Counted from the stretch's first letter, positions 25,919 to 35,692 are shown. The stretch: DNA of 64,000 nucleotides from CAZIGK01 sp964538615 (GCA_964538615.1 CAZIGK010000001.1:62001-126000); one strand, 5' to 3'. Numbers and translations: made by a program. Notes: a model not told the origin generated them from the letters alone.

Positions 25919-28900
25919 TTATACGCCACCCCATTCCTGTCGGCGGGAGAAGTATGCCCATTCGTCCGGCCCAAAGCGGCTGTTGCTTTGGGGGCTGGCA
26001 AGGTAGGGCATGGTAGCATCCAGATAAAGCGTCAGTAGTTCGGTTAACCGTTGGTCTGCCTCGTGCAGCAGATGGGCACTGCGTTTGGGGCGGGAGGAAT
26101 ATTCATATTCTTCCTGCGCTGGGTAGGTATGGGTGGTCATGTCCTCCTGCCCGAAGTGCCAGAACTCTACCTGACAGGGTTGGCATGCGGGGAGTGAACT
26201 GCCATCTGGCATAGTGGCCTGCGCATAATGGCCTTCTGCGGCAATCAGAGCTTCCAGTGCCAATTGGGGTTTGCTCATGGAAAAAAGCTCGGTCGGTTTG
26301 GGGGGGGTGCCGGTTTTATAATCAATAATGGTCAGGCCAGTAGAGGTATATTCCAGCCGGTCAGCGCGGGCGGTCAGCGTAAAATGCCCTTGCCCCCATG
26401 GACGGGTGAGCTGGCCTTTTTGCTCCACGGCAAGATGCAGGAGATGTTTCTTGCGTCTTGCGTGTTCTGCTTCAAACTGTGGCCAGAGTTTTTGCAGGCG
26501 CGGCCACCAGAAACGTTGAACGGCAGGCAGGCTTTCCCAGTCCTGAAGCAGGCGGGTACCCTGACTGTTCAACCAGTTTGCACGCTCTTGCTCCGAGCGG
26601 ATGTCTACCTGCTGTTGCGCATAGGCTTCGCACAGGTCATGCACCCAGGTACCGAAATCAGCGGCGGTTAGTTCATTGTCCCAGCCATCCAGCGTGTACA
26701 GCCTGAGCAAATGTTTGGCATAGAGGCGATAGGGATCGGTTTGCCAGAGATCAATATCGGATACAGAGAGGCGATTGGGGCGATCGGTCAGAGCAGGTAC
26801 GGGTGCGGGAGCCGGGCGGGAGACGGGTGCCAGCGCTGGGTGCAGCATGCGCCAGAGGTGACGGTAATGCGCTGTGGCATCCCCCTGATGGGCGGGGACA
26901 TGCCCTTGCAGCAAACCGTGCAACCGTTGCCACCAGCGGGATGCAAGCTGAGGGGCGCCTTGTTGTTTACGAGCGCGGGTGAGAAAGACCTGCGGCGCTT
27001 GCAGGAAGCCGTAAATATCATGTGCGGAGAGGGCAATCTGGCGTTCCGGCATTGGCAACCCCACCTGCATACGCATGGCACGAGACAGCCATGGATCCGG
27101 TGTGGGGGTGGACGGCCAGACCCCTTCATTGAAGCCGGCCAGCACCACCCGGTCAAAGGAGAGCATGCGAGCCTCCTGAGGGCTGAGCATATGCAAACGC
27201 GGATGCGTGGCAGAATGACGATAAAAACGTGCTTGTCCGATATGCGCCAACAGAATATCCCGCTGTTGGGCGAGTGTGAGGGGGGCGAGATGCTGGCAGG
27301 CAGCATCCCATGCTTCCAGCCATTGGCGAAACGCCTGTCCGGTTTCCCCTTGCAGGCGTTGCTGCCATAGCTCTGGCGGCAGATGGCATAGCTGCCGCAT
27401 GGCTTCCAGCCAGTCATCGGCTTGCCAGCGGGTGGTGGCATGGTGACCCTGCACCGTGTGCCATGCCTGTTCCAGCACATCCAGCACCGGAAAAAGGGAC
27501 TGCGCAACCTCCTCACCCGCCTCGGAAGCTCGTTTGCGTAGCTGGTGCAGACTTTGTGGACTGCGGGTTTTGCGCAAGGCGAGATCCAACTGTTCTATTG
27601 CCCATTGCCAGCGGCTTCCCCGGCCTTCACTCAGGCGCAACCACGGGTGATGGAACAAATTCAGCCAGTCTATGGCCCGTTGCCGGGAATGTGTGAGCAG
27701 TTGCAGAAACGCTAACAGGAGTTGTACGGCATAGCTTTCCAACAGGCTATTGCCTCCACTGTCGGCGATATCCAGCTCCCAGTAACGCAATTGCCGACTG
27801 ACGCGTGCCGCCAATGCCCGATCCGGCGTAATGAGGGCTACACTTGTGTCAGGCTGTGCCAGTGATTCCCGCAGGATGAGGGCAATGAGCGCGGATTCCT
27901 CCTGCTCGTCATCCGCTTCCAGCCAATGCAGGCGCGTGAGGGTATGCGACAGGGAAGACCAGTCTTCCGGGCTGAGTTGGCGCCAGTGCCGACCGGCATT
28001 GGCCGGAAGAAACATGGCGTGCAGCAGACACTCTCTGCCTTTTGGGATGGGCTGATACATCACTGGCCACGGCTGCAAGGCCGCAACGGGTTGGTGCAGT
28101 GTATCCAGCAGATGGCGCAGGCCGGTTTGGGGGTGGGTTCCGCCGACATCTGTCGTGAGGGCAGTAGTATCCGCATCGGGTAGAATGACCAGTCCCTGCG
28201 GCAGTTGCAGCACCTGCTGCATCAGGCGGCGGATGACCGGCTGGCTGCCTGTAGAACCCGCTAGAATAACCGGTGTGGAGGGGGGATGTTGCTGGCACTG
28301 CTCTATCCAGTACTGCCACTGTTGATTACGCCATGCCACCGGTTCTATGTAGCCATGCTGTTGCAGCCATGCGGGCCATTGCTCGAAGAGGATGGAGAGT
28401 TCTCTGCGGCTGAGTTGCCAATGGCGGCTGGCGGTCATGTCATCTATTGAGTGCAGGGCATTGGGGGGGATTTCCTCCCGCTGCCATTCATCCAGTAAGG
28501 TAATGAGATGTTCTGCCCGTTGCAGGGCTTGTAGCAGAGGTAGATCCTCCCCTCGCTGCTGATGTAACTGGCGCATGACATGTGCCAGTGCATAGCGCCG
28601 TTGCAAGGGGGGAATGATGGTAGGAGTGGGGCTTGCCCTCTCTGGCTGGGCATGAGGGTGCCAGAACAGATCACGCGTGTCTGGTTCACCGAGTGTCAAC
28701 AGGCGCGGCAGGGGCAATGCACGTCCAGACGGAAGCTGATGCAGCCATGCCTGACGAAACGCTTGCTCTGCCCGGCGAGTGGGTAGGAATAGCTGGGTGC
28801 GCGCCACGACATCTGGCTGATCCCCCCATTGGCGGATGATGCACGCCGCTATGCTGGCGAGCATGTTGTGTCCGGTAGAGAGGGTGAAAAGACCGCGCAT
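25919..28900 (-). CDS. addB: Double-strand break repair protein AddB (alphaproteobacterial type)
   Basis: 993 residues. AddB pairs with AddA in the helicase-nuclease that processes DNA ends and recognises Chi. The N-terminus has LPTRRAEQAFRQAW, the degenerate Walker region of alphaproteobacterial AddB. The C-terminal third has LSVSDIDLWQTDPYRLYAKH and the RecB-type nuclease signature IIDYKTGTPP with a downstream QLALEALI helix, so nuclease activity is likely. It follows ugd closely (18 bp). The usual partner addA is not adjacent: what follows is the repeat array and gyrA. Confidence 0.88.
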   Translation of the reverse strand: MRGLFTLSTGHNMLASIAACIIRQWGDQPDVVARTQLFLPTRRAEQAFRQAWLHQLPSGRALPLPRLLTLGEPDTRDLFWHPHAQPERASPTPTIIPPLQRRYALAHVMRQLHQQRGEDLPLLQALQRAEHLITLLDEWQREEIPPNALHSIDDMTASRHWQLSRRELSILFEQWPAWLQQHGYIEPVAWRNQQWQYWIEQCQQHPPSTPVILAGSTGSQPVIRRLMQQVLQLPQGLVILPDADTTALTTDVGGTHPQTGLRHLLDTLHQPVAALQPWPVMYQPIPKGRECLLHAMFLPANAGRHWRQLSPEDWSSLSHTLTRLHWLEADDEQEESALIALILRESLAQPDTSVALITPDRALAARVSRQLRYWELDIADSGGNSLLESYAVQLLLAFLQLLTHSRQRAIDWLNLFHHPWLRLSEGRGSRWQWAIEQLDLALRKTRSPQSLHQLRKRASEAGEEVAQSLFPVLDVLEQAWHTVQGHHATTRWQADDWLEAMRQLCHLPPELWQQRLQGETGQAFRQWLEAWDAACQHLAPLTLAQQRDILLAHIGQARFYRHSATHPRLHMLSPQEARMLSFDRVVLAGFNEGVWPSTPTPDPWLSRAMRMQVGLPMPERQIALSAHDIYGFLQAPQVFLTRARKQQGAPQLASRWWQRLHGLLQGHVPAHQGDATAHYRHLWRMLHPALAPVSRPAPAPVPALTDRPNRLSVSDIDLWQTDPYRLYAKHLLRLYTLDGWDNELTAADFGTWVHDLCEAYAQQQVDIRSEQERANWLNSQGTRLLQDWESLPAVQRFWWPRLQKLWPQFEAEHARRKKHLLHLAVEQKGQLTRPWGQGHFTLTARADRLEYTSTGLTIIDYKTGTPPKPTELFSMSKPQLALEALIAAEGHYAQATMPDGSSLPACQPCQVEFWHFGQEDMTTHTYPAQEEYEYSSRPKRSAHLLHEADQRLTELLTLYLDATMPYLASPQSNSRFGPDEWAYFSRRQEWGGV

Positions 28901-28918
28901 GTTGTGAGATGAGGCCGA

Positions 28919-30250
28919 TTAAATACGCACCCCTTCCGGCACAGGTTTACGCCCCACGGAGACATAGATAAAGCCAGCATCTTCGACCATCTCTGGACGA
29001 TAGAGGTTGCGCATATCCAGCATGGCGGGGTGTTTCATCACCTGTTTCAGGCGATGCAGGTTTAGATGCGCGAACTCCTCCCATTCGGTGAGAACCAGCG
29101 CGACATCCGCTCCCGTGGCGGCATCATAGCTATTGTCACAATACTGCACCGCTTGTGGCAACATGGGTTTGGCGGCCTGCATGCCTTGCGGATCATAGGC
29201 TTTCACCGTGCAGCCTTCTTTGATAAGTTGTTCTATGACGACCAGACTGGCGCTTTCCCGCATATCGTCTGTATTGGCTTTGAAGGTAAGCCCCAGCACG
29301 GCGACCGTGCGGCCTTTCAGGTCAAACTCCAGCAGGCGGCGCAGGCGCTCTACCACCTGATATTTACGGGCGGCGTTACTGGCAATGACGGCGTCCGTGA
29401 TACGGTCTCCCGCTCCGACATCCTGCGCCATGGCCAGCAGAGCGCGGGTATCTTTCGGGAAGCAGGAACCACCAAAGCCGGGGCCGGGTTTCAGGAAGTC
29501 TCGCCCGATGCGGCGATCCTGTCCCATGGCGATGGCAATATCTTCCACATTGGCGCCGTATTTTTCCGCCAAATCGGCCATTTCATTGATAAAAGCAATT
29601 TTGGTCGCCAGAAACGCATTGGCGGCGTATTTGGAGAGTTCTGAGCTGGCGGTATCTGTGTAGAGAATCGGAATGAGGCGTCGGGAGAGAGGCTCGTAGA
29701 GGCGTGCCATAATGCTGCGCGCTTCTTCCGTCTGGGTGCCGATGACCACCCGATCCGGGTTCATGAAATCCGCAATCGCAGAGCCTTCCCGCAGGAACTC
29801 CGGGTTGGAGGCAACGTAGAACTCTGTCTCGCCTGCGGTTTCCCGCACCCGGCGTTCCACCTCTGGCGTGGTACCAACCGGAACGGTGGATTTGGTGACG
29901 ACAACCGTGCCTGCTGTGATATGCTGCCCGATTTCTGTAGCTGCGGCATAGACATAGCGCAAATCTGCCTGATGGCCATCCTCGTGGGTGGGGGTGCCGA
30001 CCGCAATCATCACCACATCAGCCGTATGAACGGCGGATGCAAGATCCGTCGTAAAATGCAGGCGTCCTGCATCGCGGTTACGTTGCACCAGTTTTTCCAG
30101 TCCCGGTTCATGAATGGGCATGATGCCTTGTTCTATGTGCTGGATTTTTTGGGTATCTTTATCCACACAGGTGACCTGAAAACCCCAGTCCGCAAAGCAG
30201 GTACCGGTGACCAGTCCTACATATCCGGTGCCGATCATGACCACATGCAT
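28919..30250 (-). CDS. ugd: UDP-glucose 6-dehydrogenase
   Basis: 443 residues from the ATG at 30250, with AAGGAGGGAA upstream; the frame is open further but the family starts with MHVVMIGTGYVGLV. It oxidises UDP-glucose to UDP-glucuronate with two NAD+. The nucleotide-binding GTGYVGLVTG, the catalytic Cys263 in GGSCFPKD, and VLGLTFKANTDDMRES in the C-terminal domain are all present. Its product would feed the UDP-glucuronate epimerase at 39.0 kb and the glycosyltransferase next to it, suggesting uronic-acid-containing envelope polysaccharide. Confidence 0.95.
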   Translation of the reverse strand: MHVVMIGTGYVGLVTGTCFADWGFQVTCVDKDTQKIQHIEQGIMPIHEPGLEKLVQRNRDAGRLHFTTDLASAVHTADVVMIAVGTPTHEDGHQADLRYVYAAATEIGQHITAGTVVVTKSTVPVGTTPEVERRVRETAGETEFYVASNPEFLREGSAIADFMNPDRVVIGTQTEEARSIMARLYEPLSRRLIPILYTDTASSELSKYAANAFLATKIAFINEMADLAEKYGANVEDIAIAMGQDRRIGRDFLKPGPGFGGSCFPKDTRALLAMAQDVGAGDRITDAVIASNAARKYQVVERLRRLLEFDLKGRTVAVLGLTFKANTDDMRESASLVVIEQLIKEGCTVKAYDPQGMQAAKPMLPQAVQYCDNSYDAATGADVALVLTEWEEFAHLNLHRLKQVMKHPAMLDMRNLYRPEMVEDAGFIYVSVGRKPVPEGVRI

Positions 30251-30412
30251 GGCAATTCCCTCCTTGTATCGTGCGCTTGCATGCGTCATACATAACCACA
30301 TATTGACGCTTAAGCAATGCAGGATACGGTATGTACGTAACAACAGGCCGTATGCGTTGGATGCAGCGAGTGCCCTCACAGACTATCCACCCGTTAGATA
30401 AGGCAGACTGTT

Positions 30413-31198
30413 ATGACACCGGATGTTTTTCGTAATGCTGTACCCCCTCTGATGGAAGCCTGCGGAAAGGTGATACAGCAATATTATCGGCAAGGGGTGA
30501 CAACCGAGATAAAAGGCGATGCCAGCCCGGTGACGCGTGCGGACAAGGAAGCGGAACTGGCCATACGCGCCTGGATACAGGAGCATTACCCGCAGCATGG
30601 CATTATGGGTGAAGAATATGAAGGCCGTAACCCGCACGCTGACTGGCAATGGGTGATAGACCCTATTGACGGCACCCGTAATTTTGTCTGTGGCACCCCT
30701 TTATTTACCACGCTGGTTGGGCTGTGCTATCAGGGCCAGCCGATGTGGGGAATGATTTATCAACCAATCTTGCAGGAATGCTGGGTGGGAGGACGGGAGT
30801 TGCCTGCTACATTCAATGGCAGGCAAGTGCAACCACGTGACTGCAAAAGCCTGTCGCAGGCAGTGATTAGCACAACCGCACCGGAATGTTTAAGCGAACA
30901 TGGCTGGCAGGTGTTTCAGCGGCTTAGCAAAGCATGTGCCGTCACCAGTTATGGCAAAGATGCCTACGGCTATGCCTTGCTTGCCAGCGGCTATGTGGAT
31001 ATTGTGCTGGAAGATGGCCTGAAACCGCATGATTTTGCCGCCGTGCTGGCTGTATTGCAAGCCTCAGGTGCACATGTGACCGACTGGCAGGGACGAGAGA
31101 TTACCTTGCAGAGTGACGGTTCTATATTGGCTGCTGCCAATCAGACATTGCATGCACAGGCGTTGGAATATTTGTCCGGGGGAGCAACCATTGCGTAG
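30413..31198 (+). CDS. hisN: Inositol monophosphatase-family phosphatase, HisN-like histidinol phosphatase
   Basis: 261 residues. The metal-site motifs are complete: GEEYEG, VIDPIDGTRNF (two catalytic Asp) and the C-terminal GLKPHDFAAVLAVLQASG. The stretch DGTRNFVCGTPLFTTLVGL is typical of the HisN branch, which dephosphorylates histidinol phosphate in histidine synthesis. CysQ or inositol phosphatase activity remains possible. The stop overlaps a likely TTG start of the MFS gene. Confidence 0.82.
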   Translation: MTPDVFRNAVPPLMEACGKVIQQYYRQGVTTEIKGDASPVTRADKEAELAIRAWIQEHYPQHGIMGEEYEGRNPHADWQWVIDPIDGTRNFVCGTPLFTTLVGLCYQGQPMWGMIYQPILQECWVGGRELPATFNGRQVQPRDCKSLSQAVISTTAPECLSEHGWQVFQRLSKACAVTSYGKDAYGYALLASGYVDIVLEDGLKPHDFAAVLAVLQASGAHVTDWQGREITLQSDGSILAAANQTLHAQALEYLSGGATIA

Positions 31199-32360
31199 TC
31201 TGCCGCGTTCTTTGTGGTTTATTTTGCTGGCCATGCCGACCACGGGTTTGGGCTCCAGCATTCATATTGCCTATGTCACCATGTTCATGGAAAGCCGAGG
31301 CTACAGTAACGGCTTTATTGGCTTGGGGCATGCCTTGCACATTGGTTCCATTGGTCTGGTGGCACCCGTTTTGCCCTGGGTGATGCAGCATATACACCCC
31401 GGCAAACTATTGGCCTTGAGTGGAAGCATATTGCTTTTAACGCTGACAGCATTGGCCTTCTGGATGCCGATGATGCAGGGTAACAGTATGTTGTTTCTGG
31501 CGTTGCGGCTGGTATTTGGCATTGCGCTGGGTTGTACCTATGTGATTGGAGAAAGCTGGCTGAACAGCCTGTGCCCCGCTGAAAAACGCGGGAGGATAAT
31601 GGGTATCTATGGGTCTTTGCTGGCCACCGCCTTTGCCAGCGGGCCGATGATTGTCTCTTTTTTGCCCGGTGGTGTTGCGCATTTATTCGCTTTTGGCCTG
31701 AGTGGGGCATGTTACATTTTCACCGCGATGATGATTTTAAGCCAGTGGCCAACCGCCCCCAGCCCCACTCCCCTCCCCTGGCGGTATCTGTTGAAACACA
31801 TGTTCCATTGGCCGAGTGTTTTGGTGTGTCTGCTAAGTTATGGGGCACTGGAAAGTTCTCTGGTATCCTTATTACCACTCTATTTGTTACAGCACGGTCA
31901 CAGCAAGGCGGGTGCGCTGTGGTTGGTATCCGTTGCTTGTGGAGGTGCTATCTGCATGCAGTGGATCATTGGCTGGCTGGCCGATAAATATCCGCACCGG
32001 CATTTGCTGGCCATTGCCTGTAGTTTAAGCGCCGTTGGCGCGTTGGGATTGTACCTGCTTAAACATGATTGGTGGTGGTTGCAGCCCGTGGTGTTTGTGT
32101 GGGGAGGGATATTCTCCGCGCTTTATACTGTGCCGTTTGTGATGCTATGCGAGCGCATGATTGGGATTAATATTGCCATTGCCGCAGCCTCCGCCCTGAT
32201 GATGTATGGCGCGGGCAGTTTATTAGCGCCTGCACTGATAGGAAAAGTGATGGATGCCAGCCCGGAAATGGGTTTTCCCCTGATGATGGGCCTATGCAGC
32301 CTGCTGGCACTGGGGGTGGTGGTGATTCGGTTGCATATGGTGGACAGACGCTATAAATAG
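31191..32360 (+). CDS. Major facilitator superfamily transporter
   Basis: About 389 residues if translation begins at the TTG at 31191. That codon has GGGGGAG 6 nt upstream and overlaps the hisN stop; an earlier in-frame ATG at 31113 lies inside hisN and is less likely. There are about twelve hydrophobic helices. The cytoplasmic loop motif WLADKYPHR lies in the second half, and the first-half loop after helix 2 is weak. GESWLNSLCPAEKRGRIMGIYGS between helices 4 and 6 matches YcaD-like MFS proteins. The substrate is unknown. It is coupled to hisN and followed 32 bp later by trmFO. Confidence 0.85.
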   Translation: MRSLPRSLWFILLAMPTTGLGSSIHIAYVTMFMESRGYSNGFIGLGHALHIGSIGLVAPVLPWVMQHIHPGKLLALSGSILLLTLTALAFWMPMMQGNSMLFLALRLVFGIALGCTYVIGESWLNSLCPAEKRGRIMGIYGSLLATAFASGPMIVSFLPGGVAHLFAFGLSGACYIFTAMMILSQWPTAPSPTPLPWRYLLKHMFHWPSVLVCLLSYGALESSLVSLLPLYLLQHGHSKAGALWLVSVACGGAICMQWIIGWLADKYPHRHLLAIACSLSAVGALGLYLLKHDWWWLQPVVFVWGGIFSALYTVPFVMLCERMIGINIAIAAASALMMYGAGSLLAPALIGKVMDASPEMGFPLMMGLCSLLALGVVVIRLHMVDRRYK

Positions 32361-32392
32361 GCAAAGTTTAAAGATTGCAGGAAACGGTTAGC

Positions 32393-33724
32393 ATGACAAA
32401 AATAACCATCATTGGTGGTGGACTGGCTGGCAGCGAGGCTGCATGGCAGGCGGCGCAGGCAGGTGCAGAGGTTGTCTTGTATGAGATGCGTCCGCAACGC
32501 AGCACCGATGCGCATGTGACGGATCATCTGGCGGAGTTGGTATGCTCGAACTCGTTTCGATCCGATGACTGGGAGCATAATGCGGTAGGCTTATTGCATG
32601 AAGAAATGCGGCGGCTGGATTCCCTGATTATGCACAGTGCTATGAAGCATCAGGTGCCGGCAGGCGGGGCGCTGGCCGTGGATCGGGAAGGGTTTGCCCG
32701 TGCCGTAGAGCAAGCGTTGGAACTCCATCCGCGCATTACTCTACAGCGGCAGGAAATGACAGAACTGCCTGTTGAAGGTCTCACGGTGGTCGCCAGTGGG
32801 CCTTTGACCTCCCCTGCTTTGACCGATGCCATATTGAAAGTGACCGGCGAGGAGCAACTGGCGTTTTTTGATGCGATTGCCCCGATTGTGCACACAGAGT
32901 CCATTGATTTCAGCAAGGCGTGGTATCAGTCCCGTTATGACAAGGTTGGCCCCGGCGGGACAGGCAAAGATTACATCAACTGCCCAATGACGGAAACCCA
33001 ATACCATGCGTTTGTGGATGCTCTGCTGGCGGGGGAAAAGACCGATTTTAAAGAGTGGGAAAAGAACACCCCTTATTTTAATGGCTGCTTGCCGATTGAG
33101 GTTATGGCAGAGCGGGGGCGCATGACACTGGCCTTTGGTCCGATGAAGCCGGTAGGGTTGACCAACCCTCATTCGCCCGAAAAACCGTTTGCCGTGGTGC
33201 AATTGCGGCAGGATAACAGCTTGGGCACCTTGTATAATATGGTGGGTTTTCAGACCAAGCTACGCTATGGCGCACAGAGCGATATTTTTCGCATGATACC
33301 GGGGCTGGAACAGGCGGAATTTGCCCGGTTGGGTGGCTTGCACCGCAATACTTTCATTCAAAGCCCACGACTGCTGGATGCAGAGCTGCGTTTGAAGCGC
33401 CAGCCTAACCTGCGCTTTGCCGGGCAGATTACCGGTGTGGAAGGCTACGTGGAAAGTGCGGCAATCGGGCTGATGGCCGGACGTTTTGCGGCAGCAGAGG
33501 CCAAAGGAACGTCAGTACCCCAACCGCCCGCTGATACAGCATTGGGCGCATTGCTGGCGCATATTACGGGCAATGCCCATGTGGAGAGTTTTCAGCCGAT
33601 GAATGTGAACTTCGGGTTATTTCCACCGTTGGGTGTGCGCATGAAAGGGGGCAAACGGGAGCGCGGCGCGGCTTTCTGCACACGGGCACTGGCAAGCTTT
33701 ACCGCATGGAGTCAGCGGTTGTAG
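32393..33724 (+). CDS. trmFO: Methylenetetrahydrofolate-tRNA-(uracil-54-C5)-methyltransferase
   Basis: 443 residues from the ATG at 32393 (MTKITIIGGGLAGSEAAW), with AGGA upstream. It methylates U54 of tRNA to ribothymidine using folate and FADH2. The FAD-binding GGGLAGSEAAWQ, the LVCSNSFRSDD block, the GGTGKDYINCPM block and the GGYVES-like FAD motif (GVEGYVESAAIGLMAG) are intact. It closes a three-gene unit with hisN and the MFS gene. Confidence 0.96.
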   Translation: MTKITIIGGGLAGSEAAWQAAQAGAEVVLYEMRPQRSTDAHVTDHLAELVCSNSFRSDDWEHNAVGLLHEEMRRLDSLIMHSAMKHQVPAGGALAVDREGFARAVEQALELHPRITLQRQEMTELPVEGLTVVASGPLTSPALTDAILKVTGEEQLAFFDAIAPIVHTESIDFSKAWYQSRYDKVGPGGTGKDYINCPMTETQYHAFVDALLAGEKTDFKEWEKNTPYFNGCLPIEVMAERGRMTLAFGPMKPVGLTNPHSPEKPFAVVQLRQDNSLGTLYNMVGFQTKLRYGAQSDIFRMIPGLEQAEFARLGGLHRNTFIQSPRLLDAELRLKRQPNLRFAGQITGVEGYVESAAIGLMAGRFAAAEAKGTSVPQPPADTALGALLAHITGNAHVESFQPMNVNFGLFPPLGVRMKGGKRERGAAFCTRALASFTAWSQRL

Positions 33725-33780
33725 ATACAGGCAGACGACAAAAGTCTATGTAGAGCCGTTGTAGAGGTTGGCCTGATGGA

Positions 33781-33897
33781 TTACAGCGCCAGAATTGCCA
33801 GTAGCAACAGACTGGACATTGCCAGAGTCGCATGTGCTGTATAGGTGATAAACTGCGTGGATGGACGTGCGTATAATGCATGGGTGAGAGCAGTCAT
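33781..33897 (-). CDS. 38-residue putative membrane protein
   Basis: A very short ORF from the ATG at 33897 to the TAA at 33781. Its support is a strong Shine-Dalgarno (GGGAGG, 6 nt before the ATG) and a plausible single-span membrane protein: a polar N-terminus (MTALTHALYARPSTQF) followed by ~20 hydrophobic residues ending LLLLAILAL. No family is recognised. It lies alone in the 440-bp gap between trmFO and the glutathione peroxidase gene, convergent with trmFO. Upstream, ATGAC and GTCAT (near 33936-33952) form a short inverted repeat that could be regulatory. I see nothing else in the gap. Confidence 0.55.
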   Translation of the reverse strand: MTALTHALYARPSTQFITYTAHATLAMSSLLLLAILAL

Positions 33898-34162
33898 GGT
33901 GGTTCCTCCCAAATGATATGGCCTTCATTGCTTTATGACGTTTTTATGTCATTTGGTTTAATTTTAGGTAAATGCCTGCCAATATCTGCGTCTAACCGAC
34001 GCGAACGGTGATGTATGGGTGGATACGGTAGTTGGGACATGGTTATTCCACAAGGTATGCGGCACACCAGTCTTTGATAAACCTGTCATGGTTTTCACTT
34101 TTCAATCAGAAGCATTTATGCATGATAAAAGACTAATGAGTATGACATAGCGAGTAATTGAG

Positions 34163-34765
34163 ATGCGGCGTATTTGTAGTTTTTTGGGGTCATTATTCAG
34201 CGGTATCTGTATGCTGTGCCAACCTGCCAGTGCGACTTCCCTTGCGGAAAATGCCTATGGTTTTTCTTTTCCGGCATTGGATGGCAGAACGATTGCGCTG
34301 GAAGACTATCGCGGTAAGCCGATATTAATCGTCAATACAGCATCTCAATGTGGATTTACCCCGCAATACAAGCAGTTGCAGGAGCTATACAGCCGGTATA
34401 AGCATCAGGGACTGGTGGTTATTGCTGTGCCGTCAAACGATTTTGGCTTGCAAGAACCAGGAAGCGTGGAAGATATAACCCACCTGACGCAGGATACCTA
34501 TGCGGTGAAGTTTCCCGTTACGGGTAAGCAGGTGGTGAACGGCAAGAATGCCCACCCTTTTTATCGCTGGGCGGCGGATAAAGTGGGGATTTTCGGCACC
34601 CCGAAATGGAACTTCCACAAATATTTATTAGACCGGAACGGGCATTTGGTGGACTGGTTTTCCAGCACGACCAAGCCGTTGGATACGCAGTTGGTGGAAG
34701 CGATTGAGCAGGAACTACGGCTATCGACCGCTTCGGAAGAGCATATGCCGATAGGTCAGCCTTGA
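34163..34765 (+). CDS. Exported glutathione peroxidase family protein (Cys type)
   Basis: 200 residues with an N-terminal signal peptide (…ICMLCQPASATS), so it probably acts in the periplasm. The peroxidatic Cys63 lies in NTASQCGFTPQY, and the Gln/Trp partners appear in the FPVTGKQVVNG and TPKWNFHKYLL regions. It uses Cys, not selenocysteine. Such enzymes reduce peroxides, often with thioredoxin. No convincing Shine-Dalgarno is seen. It is convergent with the squalene/phytoene-synthase-like gene and one gene away from sodB, so a small oxidative-stress neighbourhood is plausible. Confidence 0.9.
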   Translation: MRRICSFLGSLFSGICMLCQPASATSLAENAYGFSFPALDGRTIALEDYRGKPILIVNTASQCGFTPQYKQLQELYSRYKHQGLVVIAVPSNDFGLQEPGSVEDITHLTQDTYAVKFPVTGKQVVNGKNAHPFYRWAADKVGIFGTPKWNFHKYLLDRNGHLVDWFSSTTKPLDTQLVEAIEQELRLSTASEEHMPIGQP

Positions 34766-34794
34766 GGCTGAGCGTGTCATCAGGGGATGAAAGC

Positions 34795-35679
34795 CTAGGG
34801 CAGCAACCTGCCCAGACCCATACGGCATAGAGTGCTGACGCCGGGTTTGGTGGGAAGATTGAGGTATTGCGACCAGTCTTGTACGTTGGCCAATTGCTGG
34901 TGATGCCAGTCCCCCAACGACAACAGGGGGCGGCATATGCGGCGCCACGGTGAGGGGATTATGGAAAGTTGCTGTTGCACTTGCTTCCGCAGGTGAGAGG
35001 CTTCTTGCAATATAGGAGCAAGGAGAGACCGCCAGTCCTGTGTTTCTGGCTGTTGCAGGATGTTCTCTGCGGTTTGCTGCCGGGCTTCCAGCAGCGTGGT
35101 CGGGAGCCAAAGCTTACCGCGTGGCAAATCATAGGGTAAAGCATGGCATTGGCGAAGGATGCCATAAAATTGAAGGGTTTGCCGTAAAACCTGTTGCAAA
35201 GCCAGAGGCGGAAGATTTTGTGTTTGCGTGGGGTTTGAAAAACAGAACTCCAAAGGCTGGTAGAGCGCCATACCGTCTGCACTATGGTAATCCATGAGTT
35301 GTGGCATTGTGTCTGGCGGGAGGGGAGAGACATCCTGCTCGTGAGCGTCCAGTAGGGCTAGCAGTGGCTCCAGCGGACAGGTGGGATGCTGTTGCCGTGC
35401 CTGTTGCAACAGTGCCAGCACAGGATGGCGATGGCTGCCCTGCCCTGTATGCCATAGCTCCTCCAAGGCGTCCCTCCACCATTGCAGGCGGATCAGAGCG
35501 GGCATTTCTTCCCGCGTGATGTGCGAAATGCGCCGTATTTCTGAATGCAATGACCCTAATGGTAACGCCAGTGAATGCCAGCCCGCAGGAAGGAGCAGCA
35601 ACAGCAAATAACGTTCGTAATCCTGCTGACGCAAGTGCGCATAGACATCCGAAGCAGTGGGGGTGGATAAAGAGGGCAT
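34795..35679 (-). CDS. Squalene/phytoene synthase-family protein, NDUFAF6-like
   Basis: 294 residues. The N-terminus (DVYAHLRQQDYERYLLLLLLPA) and EIRRISHITREEMPALIRLQWWRDALEE match the NDUFAF6-like branch, which is a complex I assembly factor in mitochondria and has lost prenyl synthase function. The first Asp-rich DxxxD motif of true squalene synthases is not visible, and the second region reads YGILRQCHALPYDLPRGKLWLP. The Mth938/NDUFAF3-like gene lies 1.2 kb away, beyond sodB. In many alphaproteobacteria these two sit together after secDF (from memory), so sodB looks like an interruption. It is divergent from sodB. Confidence 0.8.
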   Translation of the reverse strand: MPSLSTPTASDVYAHLRQQDYERYLLLLLLPAGWHSLALPLGSLHSEIRRISHITREEMPALIRLQWWRDALEELWHTGQGSHRHPVLALLQQARQQHPTCPLEPLLALLDAHEQDVSPLPPDTMPQLMDYHSADGMALYQPLEFCFSNPTQTQNLPPLALQQVLRQTLQFYGILRQCHALPYDLPRGKLWLPTTLLEARQQTAENILQQPETQDWRSLLAPILQEASHLRKQVQQQLSIIPSPWRRICRPLLSLGDWHHQQLANVQDWSQYLNLPTKPGVSTLCRMGLGRLLP

Positions 35680-35692
35680 AGGCTGCTTTATA

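Noticed and set aside
26711..27370. 219-residue plus-strand frame inside addB
   Set aside because: Shadow of addB in another frame; low-complexity and without a ribosome site.
34220..34765. Selenocysteine glutathione peroxidase
   Set aside because: The active-site codon is TGT (Cys63), with no in-frame TGA or SECIS-like hairpin needed.
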